In this document: in pieces, positions 30,880-41,215 of the stretch
Layout of the letters: each line of letters starts with the position of its first letter
Numbering within the stretch: the first letter of the stretch is position 1
Source: Diphasiastrum complanatum
Lineage: Eukaryota; Streptophyta; Lycopodiopsida; Lycopodiales; Lycopodiaceae
Assembly (NCBI GenBank): GCA_029204225.1
Contig: MU833293.1
Span: 1-58,365, forward strand
DNA: 58,365 nucleotides
Direction: 5' to 3'
Notes under the pieces: model-generated
The model's input: only the letters and a program-made list of their open reading frames with translations
Told to the model about the DNA's origin: nothing
The model's database searches: none
Made by a program: the position numbers and the translations under genes

Positions 30880-31494
30880 TTACATTCTCCTTTGTCGCTT
30901 CCTACTAGCTGGCTTTCTATGGAAAATGGCTTTTGCTTGGGCTTCATTTTCTTCATTAACTTGTTCTAGGGTCATCCCTTTTGTAGCAAGGAAGTAGTTG
31001 TTTTTCTGATTGTAATCTTTCTGAAAAGATAAATTCAGATAACCTCCCATTCTGCGATTACCCAATGGTGCCAGAGGGTTGTCAATCAATGTGTTATTTA
31101 CAAGATGAGTGTACCAACTATCCTCATACAAGATTTCAAACATCTCAGTATAAAGGACAGTTAGTGAGAGAGTTGCATATGTATATTTTGGAAATTTTTC
31201 TTTAATGTACAATTGTTGAATGGATAGAAGTGCATAGGAAATGAGAGAACCAATATTTACATAATTGTAAGTATGGTATGGTTTGGTTATTGGATTAGTG
31301 GAGCGAAGTTTATTATTTGCTTTAACTTCCTCCAAATAATGAGAATAGTTAGCTTCCCAATCTGGGTAGATTTCCCACAGATCATGGAATAACATTCGAC
31401 TGGAGAATCTAGAAGGAATTGGATTAGGGCTAGGAACGACTTCTTGAAAATAAAAAATGTTAATTGAGTCTAGCTTATTTTGATATTCATCCAA
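30880..31494 (-). CDS. uncharacterised 204-aa ORF next to the PPT (element T)
   Basis: Open from ATG 31494 to a stop at 30880. Contains LFHDLWEIYPDWEANYSHYL, NYVNIGSLISYALLSIQQLY and TLSLTVLYTEMFEILYEDSW, and ends with the basic tail ASRKRQRRM. No family recognised. Aromatic residues are frequent and the C-terminus is strongly basic, as in a nucleic-acid-binding or nuclear protein. Just upstream on the same strand (33185-31950) lie coiled-coil frames that probably belong to the same disrupted ORF. Position directly before a PPT suggests it is the last coding part of an LTR element. A capsid-like role is only a guess. Confidence 0.45.
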   Translation of the reverse strand: MDEYQNKLDSINIFYFQEVVPSPNPIPSRFSSRMLFHDLWEIYPDWEANYSHYLEEVKANNKLRSTNPITKPYHTYNYVNIGSLISYALLSIQQLYIKEKFPKYTYATLSLTVLYTEMFEILYEDSWYTHLVNNTLIDNPLAPLGNRRMGGYLNLSFQKDYNQKNNYFLATKGMTLEQVNEENEAQAKAIFHRKPASRKRQRRM

Positions 31495-31933
31495 AGCAAA
31501 AAAAATATTCTTTTCAAATGTTTTCAGATACTCTAGGATATATATATATACAAAGATCCTATAACAACATGGATATAATTAGTTTGCACATTGAACTTAT
31601 TCTGAACAATGACAAGAGCAAGGATAGCTTCTTGGTGCACTATTAGCTTGGCCCAAAAAGTGTTTAGATTAGAGAACGTCCAAGGGCTTTTCCATTATTC
31701 TTTAGTATAACCAAAAAGTTTTGGTAAAAGAAGGTAATCCATTCTCCACTGGAGTTCTGGCCTATAGAAAGGTGGAAGAAAAAAGGTTAGTTCCTGCTGG
31801 AATGTCTGAAATTCTATCCTTAGTATTTAATACACTACCTTGTTTTTCCTCTCGATAGCTCCACTTTGTGATGTTTCAGCCTACTGCGGGATGATGGATG
31901 GAGTTGTTGGTTGCTCTACAGCAACTTTTGGCT

Positions 31934-32690
31934 TCACAACATCCTCAGGGTCAGTCTGTACCTCTTGATCTTTCTAGATATGCTTAAAAACAATATCTTT
32001 GATGTATCTTTGACTGGCTCATTCATCTGTGTAGACTGGTCCTGGCACTGGACAAGCTCTTCGTCTTTAAAATTCTGGATTTGGCTTGATTGAAACTTAG
32101 CCTCTTCTAGTTCTTCCTTTAATTTCTCATATGCAGCCATTTGGATTTGTAGATATTGCAGCTGGAAGGTCTGGCGCAGAATTGTCTCTTTGGCCTGTTT
32201 CTTATAAATCTGGTTGTCTTTTCTCAACATGTCTGCAAAATTCTGCAGTTGGGCAACAGAGTCCTGGAGATGCTTTTGACTTGCTTTGGCACTCTCCTTG
32301 TCGGCAATTGCATTGCTGAGTTTGTCGTTCAGCTCCTTTCATTTTCAAAGGCATTAAATTGTTCTTGAATTGCCTCAAGTGCCTCCAACGTAGCGTCCTA
32401 TCTACTTTTTGCTTCTTCAAGGGATGCATCTTTCTTGATTAGCTCCACTTGAGTTGCTTCAAGCTCTTTGCTTTTTAATTTCAGCTCAGCATTGACCTCT
32501 TTCAGGTCTTCATTTTTCTGGATTAGGTCTGCTCGAATGGAATCATATTTTGCTCCGAGCTTCCTCAAGATTTTCTCTAGGCCCACAAAATGTTGAATGG
32601 CTGCCTGTGTGTCTGACAATAACGTACCAAAAATCTTCAAGTATAATTCTTCATCGAGGACTGGTTTCTCAACATCACTTTCACTTTCTT
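31934..32690 (-). pseudogene. coiled-coil segment of element T ORF
   Basis: Minus-strand frames 32640-32398 (YDSIRADLIQKNEDLKEVNA, then ELKLKSKELEATQVELIKKD) and 32230-31934 (MAAYEKLKEELEEAKFQSSQ) are K/E/L-rich with heptad spacing and would form long coiled coils. They are separated by frameshifts and stops. Upstream (33185-32730) is a Ser/Gln-rich, basic frame. Together with 30880-31494 they look like one gene of roughly 700 codons that has decayed. Confidence 0.45.
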
Positions 32691-32729
32691 ACTATATATC
32701 AGGAATTTGTTCATCTTCTTTTGCTGGCT

Positions 32730-33185
32730 CTAGTTGGATATCTTCTTGAATCTACTCTTGCTCAACAACAATCTCTGTTTCTTCCTCTTCTTCAACTTCT
32801 CGGCTCCTTTCTGCACTAGCGGCTTATATTGGGATGATGGAGAGGACATCCTCACTGAGCTCCTTTGCTGTTGGCTTGACAATGATGCAATCTTTGTAGT
32901 GGTTGTCTTTGATGCTCTCAATTGTGAATCACCCTCAATTGAAGAGGCTAATTCTGGCAGCACTGGTGCAATTCTGATATCTTCGTACATAGACATAACA
33001 CCGGTATGCATACACAGAATACCAAAATGCAATCCAAGTCTTAAAAATTGACGCTGGCCTAAACAAACAGCTGAAAAAATCGAAACTGTTTGGCGATAAA
33101 GGACCAGTATTTGTGAAGGTAGAAAACTAATCCATTTTACATGCTTTAATAGCATATTTTTGGTATGAAATGTCTTTCTAGACAA
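32730..33185 (-). pseudogene. Ser-rich N-terminal segment of element T ORF
   Basis: A 151-codon minus-strand frame. Its second half (MYEDIRIAPVLPELASSIEG, then SSQQQRSSVRMSSPSSQYKP and a KKRKKQR cluster) looks like a low-complexity, basic protein region. Its first half overlaps the tandem duplication that starts near 33057 and is probably not coding. MSMYEDIRIAP near 32990 is a plausible native start. Confidence 0.35.
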
Positions 33186-33785
33186 ACAAAGTAGGAACTG
33201 AGTAGTGGAGGGTCACTTGTGTTTGTATCGAATGCACAAACCTTTTAGACACCTGTCGGTCGACGTTCCAGCATGTACCAACTGATTCTGACCAACTCTT
33301 GGATCAACATGCCTAGTTTTCCCTAAAACGCTTCGTGGGTCTGGACATTGCATGGCCATATTTTTGGTCTGCACTAAACCGTTCAAGGCCTAGATTGTTC
33401 CTACGAGTTTGTCTCTACATTACCCACTAGCCAAAATAAACGATTGGGAAAACTGACTCTGTTCGATGACACTGGACTAATAATTGGGAAGGCAAAAAAC
33501 TATTCCATTTTCCCATGACTTATAATAGCATCTTTTTTGGCATGAAGTGTGTTTCCATGCAAACTAATCTGGACTAAGCAGTAGAGGGTCCATTTGATTT
33601 GTCGGACACCTGAGCCTGTGGCCACCTTTCGTCCAACGTTCCGGCATGTATCAACTGATTTCGACCAATTTCTAGTCTGACAAGCCTAGTTTCCTTGAAG
33701 CCCTTCTTGGGACCAGACTTTGCACCAATATTTCTTTGTTCATACTGGAATATTTAAGGCCTAGATTATTCATGGGGGTTCCCCT
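33057..33785. repeat. diverged tandem duplication, unit about 360 bp
   Basis: 33057-33430 and 33431-33785 align with many substitutions. Shared phrases are 'ctaatccatttt'/'ctattccatttt', 'gtagtggagggtc'/'cagtagagggtcc', 'gacgttccagcatgtacc'/'aacgttccggcatgtatc' and 'aaggcctagatt'. No coding content. Confidence 0.65.
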
Positions 33786-35240
33786 CGATGTGTTTTAAGA
33801 TTCAACTCAAAAAATGCACCTCCTTCTAAATAGACCATGCTTTGGAATTGGATACATATTCAAGGCATTCTCTATCTATGGGGAGGTGTACTTTTAGGGT
33901 GAAATCTGAATTCTTTTTTTCAAAGTTTGATACAGATTGAAGGCATGAAGTGGAGTCATATACAAAATCTACCAGGTTGAAAGAGTTAAAGCACTTTTAT
34001 CAACCCTAAAGACACTATAAGCTCTCATGACATTTATTTTAGCACATGATGTCTTCAAAAAAGTGTATTTAGGATTTTGTCATTGGTAGCAACAACAATG
34101 AGCTACTGCGCATATGAAGTGGGCTACTGCTCTGCTACCCCCAACTGCTGCCCACACCAATGGCTAGGGAGGGAGGGTCCTATGAGGTGGTATGATTTGA
34201 AGTGATGTGTATTTCAAACATTACTAAGTTTTAGTTTAAAAGTCAGAAGATATTAATGTGTTTTAATATTTTATGTAAGAGTTATATTTTATTTTTTGGT
34301 GTAATTCTATATAGCTATTTGGAGACATGACTTCTCATGGCAATTATTTGGCTGACATATAGGTTGTAGAGACTTCTTGTCACAGACGTGGAACCTAGCA
34401 AGCAAGCTCATATTGGAAAGGTTTGAAGTTTTTCTTTAATACACATTTGCAGTACTTTAGTATAATCTTATAGTTAAATTTAGCCATTTTTTGAGATCTT
34501 ATAATATCCATGTGGATATGAAAGAGAGTCCAATCTTCGATTTTCATCGTATTGAAACTAGACCAAGTCAATTCAAGTTAGCGAAGCCACACATACTCAA
34601 ACAATGATATTTTGCCTACAACAATAATTTGTGTATCATCGGCTAGACAAGTCATTTGATCGTAACTTTGGTAATTTCTATTTTTTAATGGCTAGTCTTG
34701 CCACTTGCTATAGATGGTGGCAGTCATAATTACCACAGTTCAGTATTGTTCAGTATAGGAGAAGGCCCGTAACAATCATTTGAGTCCTTCCTATAAAGCT
34801 TTTTATTTTTTATAAATCAAAGGCTGGGGGTCGACTTTCCAAAAATAGTAAGTCTCATATTATGCCCATGTTCAGTTTTCCAAAACGGCAACAAATACAT
34901 GATGTGACTGTCCAAAACTAGTAAATGGACCTTACAATATTGTAAGGTGTTTATGAGACTTTTCATAAAAAGAAACTGTACCTTACAAATTGTACGGTGT
35001 CTATTACTCACATGTATTTTTAAATAACAATGTATAGCGTACAATTATGCCATTTAATACTTCCTCCAAATATAAAGAGAAAAAACTTGTAGGTTGTTAT
35101 GAATGTGAAGTAAATCAAAGAAAGTGTACATTGACATTCATATTTAGCGTGATCCTTAAGGTCTTGACATAGTTTGCAACTATGTGATGCCTATGTGTCA
35201 AGCCTATGTAAGCCTATGTGATGCCTACATGTTAGGTTTT
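33786..35240. other. no gene seen
   Basis: AT-rich spacer without long frames, LTR-like termini or clear repeats. A stretch at about 34870-35000 contains 'accttacaatattgtaaggtg', a short inverted repeat. Confidence 0.4.
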
Positions 35241-35241
35241 G

Positions 35242-37275
35242 ATGTAATAATTATATGGTTAATGTTATTTATAAGTACTAAGGGACTTATGATGGCTATT
35301 TTTCATGACAATGTGCTAGATAATACTTGTGTGGAAAGGACCATTTGAGAAAATAATTATAATATGTAAGAAACGAGGTAAAAATAATTATTGCTTTATA
35401 TTTAATGGAAATGTTTTATTATGAGTGATAGTTGACGAACTCAGTTCGTCAACATTGCCTATGGTTGTGAATGCGAACCATGAAATCATAACCATGTCCA
35501 GTTGACGAACCAAGTTCACCAAGATTATTTGGAAAATGATAGAAGTGTTGCAATAATAATTATATGGTTACCATTATTCATAAGTACCAAGGATCTTGTG
35601 ATGGCTATTTTATTTGACAATCTGCTAAATAATGAGTGTGGAAAGGACCACATCATCAAAATCTATAATATATAAGAAAGGATATAAACCAAATTAATTA
35701 TTATTTTACGATTACTTCAAGATTTTATTTCTTAATTAGAGTTGACGAACTGAGTTCGTCAACAATATCAATGTTGTAAGAATATAATGGAAATAAAAAA
35801 AAAACTATAGCTATATCTAGTTGACAAACTAAGTTCAACAAGATTGTTGTCTTTATAAAAGTATATTGTTTTTGTAATATATCGAAAATCATCAATTGCA
35901 TTCAATGAAAGTGCCCACATCTAACATTATAGCTATGTTTTCTTTATTTTCACAAAGTGATTTCCAAAATCTTCCAACAACCAATTATACTAAACTTTTA
36001 CGATTAGATGCCATGCCCTCACAACACATTTTATTGGCCGATATTATTTATTTACAATATGTCGGGAATACCGTTTATAGTAAAATATTATTTATTTATG
36101 AGGTAACCAGGTGAAAAATAATTATTGCTTTATATTTAATGGCAATGTTTTTATTATGAGTGATAGTTGACGAACTCAGTTCGTCAACATTGCCTATGGT
36201 TGTGATATAGAATGCAAACCATGAAATCATAACCATGTCCAGTTGACGAACCAAGTTCACCAAGATTATTTTGAAAATGATAGAAGTGTTGCCGTAATAA
36301 TAATATGGTCAGCGTTCTTGATAAGTACCAAGGGTCTTGTGATGGCTATTTTCTTTGACAGTCTGCTAAACAATGTGTGGAAAAGACCATATCATCAAAC
36401 ACTATAATATATAAGGATATAAGAAAGATTAATTATTATTTTACGATTACTTCAAAATTTTATTTCTTAATGAGAGTTGACGAACTGAGTTTGTTAACAA
36501 TACCAATGCTGTAGGAATATAATGGAAATGAAAACTTAATTATAGATATGTCTGGTTGACAAACTAAGTTCGACAAGATTGTTATCTTTATAAAAGTATA
36601 TTGTTTTTGTACTATATCGAAAATCATCAATTGCATTCAATGAAAGTGCCCACATCTAACATCATAGCTATGTTGTCTTTATTTTTCACAAAGTGAGTTC
36701 AAAAAACTTCCAACAACCAATTATACTGAACTTTTATGATTGTTTATAGTAAAATACTATTTATTTATGTGGTAACCAGGTGAAAAATAACTATTGCTTT
36801 ATATTTAATGGCAATGTTTTTATTATGAGTGATAGTTGATGAACTCAGTTCATCAACATTGCCTATGGTTGTGATATAGAATGCAAACCATGAAATCATA
36901 AGCATGTTTAGTTGACAAACCAAGTTCACCAAGATTATTTTGAAAATGATAGAAGTGTTGTCATAATAATTATATGGTCAGCATTCTTGATAAGTACCAA
37001 GGGTCTTGTGATGGCTATTTTCTTTGACAATCTCATAAATAGTAGCTGTTTGGAAAGGATATAATAAAGATTAACAACCAAAGGTATAGATATAAGAAAG
37101 ATTTACAATTATTTTACGATTACTTCAAGAATTTATTTTTACATGAGAGTTGATGAATTGAGTTCGTCAACAATACCAATGTTGTGAGCATAGAATGAAA
37201 ATGAAAACTTAATTGTAGCTATGTGTAGTTGACAAACTTAGTTCACCAAGATTTGTTTTTACAATAAAAATCATT
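35242..37275. repeat. tandem array of about 0.7-kb units carrying palindromes
   Basis: Three units starting at 35395, 36119 and 36788 (lengths 724, 669 and about 490, the last truncated), preceded by a partial unit at 35242-35394. Each unit holds two strong palindromes of the GTTGACGAACT/AGTTCGTCAAC type, 310-314 bp apart. Each is followed 70-79 bp later by a degenerate partner of the GTTGAC-AAC-AGTTCACCAAG type. Strong copies: 35431, 35741, 36166, 36476, 36835, 37149. Degenerate copies: 35501, 35820, 36242, 36555, 36911, 37228. No convincing ORF. Confidence 0.85.
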
Positions 37276-37510
37276 TGGACATTGCTTACTAAACAGATGG
37301 TTTTCTATGTTAAACAGATGGAATCAATTTTTGAAAAGCTCTACCACAAAAAAATCAAACTCAAGAACACTTTTCTTATGAGCCCCCATCAGAGAATGAT
37401 ATCTTTGATTACAAATGAGCAAAAGTACAAGAATTTAGTGTATGAGCATAAGCCTCAACACGAGTTAGAGAGAGAAAGAGAGAGAGATTCAAGCAAATAA
37501 TGGTCTTGAT
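37276..37510. other. no gene recognised
   Basis: The plus-strand frame 37282-37500 ends in a short (GA)n-derived RERERERD stretch and has no family signal. Confidence 0.4.
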
Positions 37511-38024
37511 CCAAAATGGCATGGAATAGCTTCAAAGCTTGGTTCTTCATCAAAGATTATGAGAGTAGCTACACATATTTATGGAGTTTGAGGTAGCTCG
37601 AGGTAGAACCACATCCATCTACCTTTCAATCACATCTAAAGTGAAAACTAGGGTCTAAGTGACATTTGTCACATCTCATGCATGTATCTCTACCTACTTT
37701 TACCAAGTGTCCTATTTCTGACTAGAATTGTACAAATCATCATTCATGTGTCCATTTCACTTTGTGCATGCCTTCCATGCGACTATGGATCACTTACAAT
37801 AAATGCATGTGATATGCCACGAGTTTCTACAAGCATATTCATGCCATTTTTAAGTCTACAATCTTTATACAAGTTGTATTCTACCAACTAGACATGAGAA
37901 ACCCATATAGCTCGAGTTCTACCTAGGTCAAATTTGGCATTTACATATATGAAACAACAAACTTACATTGATAAGACTTTGTAGCAAGCCTAAAGTGAAG
38001 ATAGATGATTTTTCAATTCCAACA
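37510..38024 (-). repeat. 3' LTR of copia O
   Basis: Ends CAATTCCAACA at 38024, followed by CTCCTCCTAAATAC: on the minus strand an AGGAGGAG polypurine tract and an LTR start TGTTGGAATTG. The outer limit is estimated, as no second copy is present. Confidence 0.55.
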
Positions 38025-38027
38025 CTC

Positions 38028-38215
38028 CTCCTAAATACAATCTATGTTGACTTGGACATGGATCTTGGTATTATTCCAAGATTGGCTCTATTCTTGATGA
38101 AGGAAATTTTGCTCAAAGGTTTGGTGAGCAAATTTGCAATACAAGATGATGTGTCGATGTGCTCCAAGTAGATTTCCCCTCTAATGAACTTCTCTCTTGA
38201 TAAATTTTACAATTT
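38028..38215 (-). pseudogene. copia RNase H tail (element O)
   Basis: Minus-strand reading gives FIRGEIYLEHIDTSSCIANL followed by LTKPLSKISFIKNRANLGII. This matches the copia C-terminal consensus (I-T-x-x-x-ADI-TK-L ... F ... R-LGI). It lies immediately upstream of a PPT and LTR. Only the last ~55 codons remain. Confidence 0.65.
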
Positions 38216-39030
38216 TTAGGACAATAATGATTGTACTTTACAATTATAGAGGGTTATTGGTTGCTTAATCAATGAATCTATCAAGTTCTACACATTAGAT
38301 CTTGATCTAGATTCACTACACTTGGATTTAAGCAAGAGCAATGGATCAACACATCATTTTTTTAGTGAGAGCGGCTTCACACGTGTGGAGTACTGTCCAC
38401 TGTACGGCCTGCAACTGAAACAACAAGTACAATGATACTAGATAGCAATCATGCATAAAAATCACAAGACAAATGACTAGAAATCTCACAAAAGTGTAGA
38501 GTGCAAAAGTTTCATCAATTTTCTTAGCAAAATGATGGTCCTTTTATGGATCAAGTACATCCATGAGTCTGGTACAGTCCAGCAGGCCTTCACACGTGTG
38601 AAGAGTGCCACATCACTCAGATCTATCCATTTTATCCATCCTTGATCCTTATCCAGTAGTTGACCTTCTAGAATATGACTAAAATCCAAAAAGCTAGTCT
38701 CCTAGAATATAGGAATATTCTCTACAAAATAGGATCTAAGGGAAATGGTCAACTCTTATCTTCTAGTACTCTATACACACGTGTGAACATCCACTTGCCA
38801 TGTGGGAGCATTTACTCATGCACATACAAGGAAAAGCTAATTTGTAGGTGACTAGTCAACTTGACTAAAAACTAGTCATTTCATGTTCACACTAACTAGA
38901 ATGATACAAAATCAATTTGGATATATACAAATATGAAAAGTACATCCTTTCACACGTGGGAACAGGCTCCACACGTGTGAAATCATATCATCAACATATT
39001 CTAATGTTTGATCAATATTTACATGAACCA
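38216..39030 (-). repeat. probable 3' LTR region of copia M
   Basis: Non-coding. It contains five ACACGTGT-type palindromes (38381, 38592, 38776, 38951, 38972) and lies directly downstream of the truncated RNase H of M. LTR ends were not identified. Confidence 0.45.
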
Positions 39031-39033
39031 ATG

Positions 39034-39430
39034 TCAAGTGAGAAGTGACAATTTTCAACATCTCTCACGAGGTGATGTGCAACTTCGATGTGTTTGCTCC
39101 TTGCATGAAATATTGGATTATTTGCAAGGGCTTGTGCTGAAATGTTGTCACACATGATCATAGGTAGATCATCTTCCATGATTATCTTTAGCTCCACTAG
39201 CAACCTTTTGATCCAAAGCACTTCCTTTGTTGTAGTAGTGAGTGCCTTATATTCAGCTTCACAAGATGAGAGGTATACAGTATCTTGCTTTTTGGAAAGC
39301 CAAGATATGAAGTTTCCTCCAAGATATATGACATAAGCACTTGTAGATTTTCCAACTGCTTTATCACTTGCAAAATCCGAGTCAAAATAGCCAATTATAG
39401 AAAGATCTTCACTTTATAACAAACCATAAT
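39034..39430 (-). pseudogene. copia RNase H (element M)
   Basis: Across two overlapping minus-strand frames: GKSTSAYVIYLGGNFISWLS, KKQDTVYLSSCEAEYKALTT (catalytic Glu in EAEY), EVLWIKRLLVELKIIMEDDL and HARSKHIEVAHHLVRDV. It breaks off right after HHLVRD, so the ADI-TK tail is missing. Closely related to element K (about 21694-22116). Confidence 0.8.
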
Positions 39431-39512
39431 CAAAAGTTGAAGATATGTATCTAAGTACTCTTTTGGCCATTTTCCAATGATGAATAGTAGGATTTCGCAT
39501 AGCTTGGCTCAA

Positions 39513-40090
39513 CTAATGAACACTAAAACTTATATCAAGCCTAGTTATAGTGAGCCACATTAAGTAGCCTATAAGACTCCTAAAAAGAGTGATGTCCACG
39601 AAGGATCTTTCATCACCTTTGTTAGGGTCTTTTACAATTTGCTCCATAGGAGTTGCTATACTCTTACAATCTTGCATATTGAACTTTTTTAACATTGAAA
39701 GAGCATATTTGGATTGACATACAAAAGCTTTATCGTTATGAAAGTCAATCTCTAATCCTAAAATGTAATGAATTTTTCCAAGATCTTGCATCTTGAATTC
39801 TTTTCCAAGTGCAACTTTGGTTTCCTCAACTAGCTTGATACAACTTCCTGTTAGAATGATATCATCAACATAAATGAGAAGTATGACAATATCTCTATCA
39901 TAAAACTTGACATACAAGGAATGATCATAGTTACTAAGATTAAATTCTAGCGACTCAAGAAAGGTGTTAAGTCGAGAATACCACGACCTTGGAGCTTGCT
40001 TTAGTCCATAGAGACTTTTGAAAAGCAAGCATACTATGTTTTTTGTCTTGGATAAACCCACATTAGAGGAGTTCTCAATATCAAAAAGAC
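39513..40090 (-). pseudogene. copia reverse transcriptase, C-terminal half (element M)
   Basis: The minus-strand frame 40220-39513 contains LFKSLYGLKQAPRSWYSRLN, LLIYVDDIILTGSCIKLVEE (intact catalytic YVDD), FKMQDLGKIHYILGLEIDFH, ATPMEQIVKD and LIGYLMWLTITRLDISFSVH. The RT fingers are missing. Upstream of about 40075 the frame passes into unrelated sequence (MTIDTWLDHWELGRPQERWG). The open frame suggests fairly recent insertion. Confidence 0.85.
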
Positions 40091-40222
40091 CCTTTAAGGA
40101 ATGCCATGTAGGATATAGAAAAATATCAAAATAACTAAAACAATATTGTTTATTTGCTTGTCCCCACCGCTCCTGAGGCCTCCCCAACTCCCAATGATCT
40201 AACCAAGTGTCTATAGTCACAA

Positions 40223-40510
40223 TTAAGAACTGTAAACAGTTTGCAGTATAACTTGACTAAATTCAAAAATATTCCCTCCATTGGTTACAAAAGGGGCAAT
40301 ATTTTCACTGGATCTAGAATATGACCGCCATCCCCAAATTCGAATTAGGAAAAATTGCAAAATGTTTACATATGCATTCCTTCCACAAGAATGGAAATAT
40401 GGGTGCCATCTCCAATTATGAATGCCATCATCACCTTGGAATGGAAATATGAGCGCCAACTACCTATTGGAATGAAAAAATGAGCGACATTTCCAAATTC
40501 GAATCAAGCA
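40223..40510. repeat. short degenerate repeats around 'ggaatggaaatatgagcgcca'
   Basis: Four to five imperfect units ('aatggaaatatgggtgccatctcc', 'aatggaaatatgagcgccaact', 'gaatgaaaaaatgagcgacattt' and an inverted-looking 'gaatatgaccgccatcccc') lie at the edge between copia M and the gene island. Confidence 0.5.
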
Positions 40511-40639
40511 TGCAAGCATGGAGATTGGATTGATCGTATAGAGTATATAACATAATCAAAGATAAGTATTTTGTTTTGCTTCATAGAATCTGGTCATAGT
40601 ACTTTGATGCAACTGATTACTCTATTGTTTTTTTTATGA

Positions 40640-41199
40640 TGACATTATATCATCTACATGTGGATATCCTTATTGATTTGGCACCTTTGTAGAGAAGAGG
40701 AGGCAAATGAATCCAAATATCTGTTGAGGATCGTTCTCGTTACAGGGCAGAAGGAAAAAAAACTTGGATTTGTGGATAGATGGAACATTATATCCACAAG
40801 ATCCAAGCACTTTGACACATCCCACATTCTCTTCAATAACTCATTTAGTTACATGGATATGCAATGGGCATAGTGGATTACTAGGGTATTGTGAAAGATT
40901 GCAGAACATGGAAAACAACTTTATATGAATAAAGTTCACTTTTTAGAAGGTGAGTTAATTCGGATATTCTCTTATTGTCAGGAATAGAAATTGTCATCTC
41001 CAAAAGACGTTAGAAAAAAATGAACAACTTAAAAAAAAATAATGAATCATTACAGAAGATAACAATCAATATCAAATTAGAACTAGAGCAAATGCAATCA
41101 ATTTTACAGTCTATTCGTATTGAAAACTTACAATTATTGAAGGATGTGAAGGCTGAAAGTAAGGATCTAAATATATATGAAAAACTGAAAGCATCTTGA
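40640..41199 (+). pseudogene. gene S remnant, coiled-coil 3' part
   Basis: Plus-strand coding-like sequence. About 40770-40920 reads DGTLYPQDPSTLTHPTFSSI then THLVTWICNGHSGLLGYCER, and the last segment (40982-41199) reads RNCHLQKTLEKNEQLKK then, after a shift in an A9 run, NNESLQKITINIKLELEQMQ and NLQLLKDVKAESKDLN, ending at TGA 41197-41199. The tail is a coiled coil. A GTGAGT/CAG pair at 40950/40981 would bound a 32-nt gap, too short for a normal intron. It converges on gene P, 17 bp away. Family not recognised. Confidence 0.4.
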
Positions 41200-41215
41200 A
41201 GAATTTATACTTACC

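Noticed and set aside
36117-36787. Array units as a miniature inverted-repeat transposon (MITE) cluster
   Set aside because: The palindromes lie inside longer tandem units, and no target duplications flank them.
35395-37275. CRISPR-like array, because palindromic repeats are regularly spaced
   Set aside because: Spacing (70-79 and about 230 bp) reflects large tandem units with homologous, not unique, spacers. The genome is eukaryotic.
40950-40981. Intron in gene S bounded by GTGAGT and CAG
   Set aside because: At 32 nt it is shorter than any usual plant intron. More likely chance or a deletion remnant.
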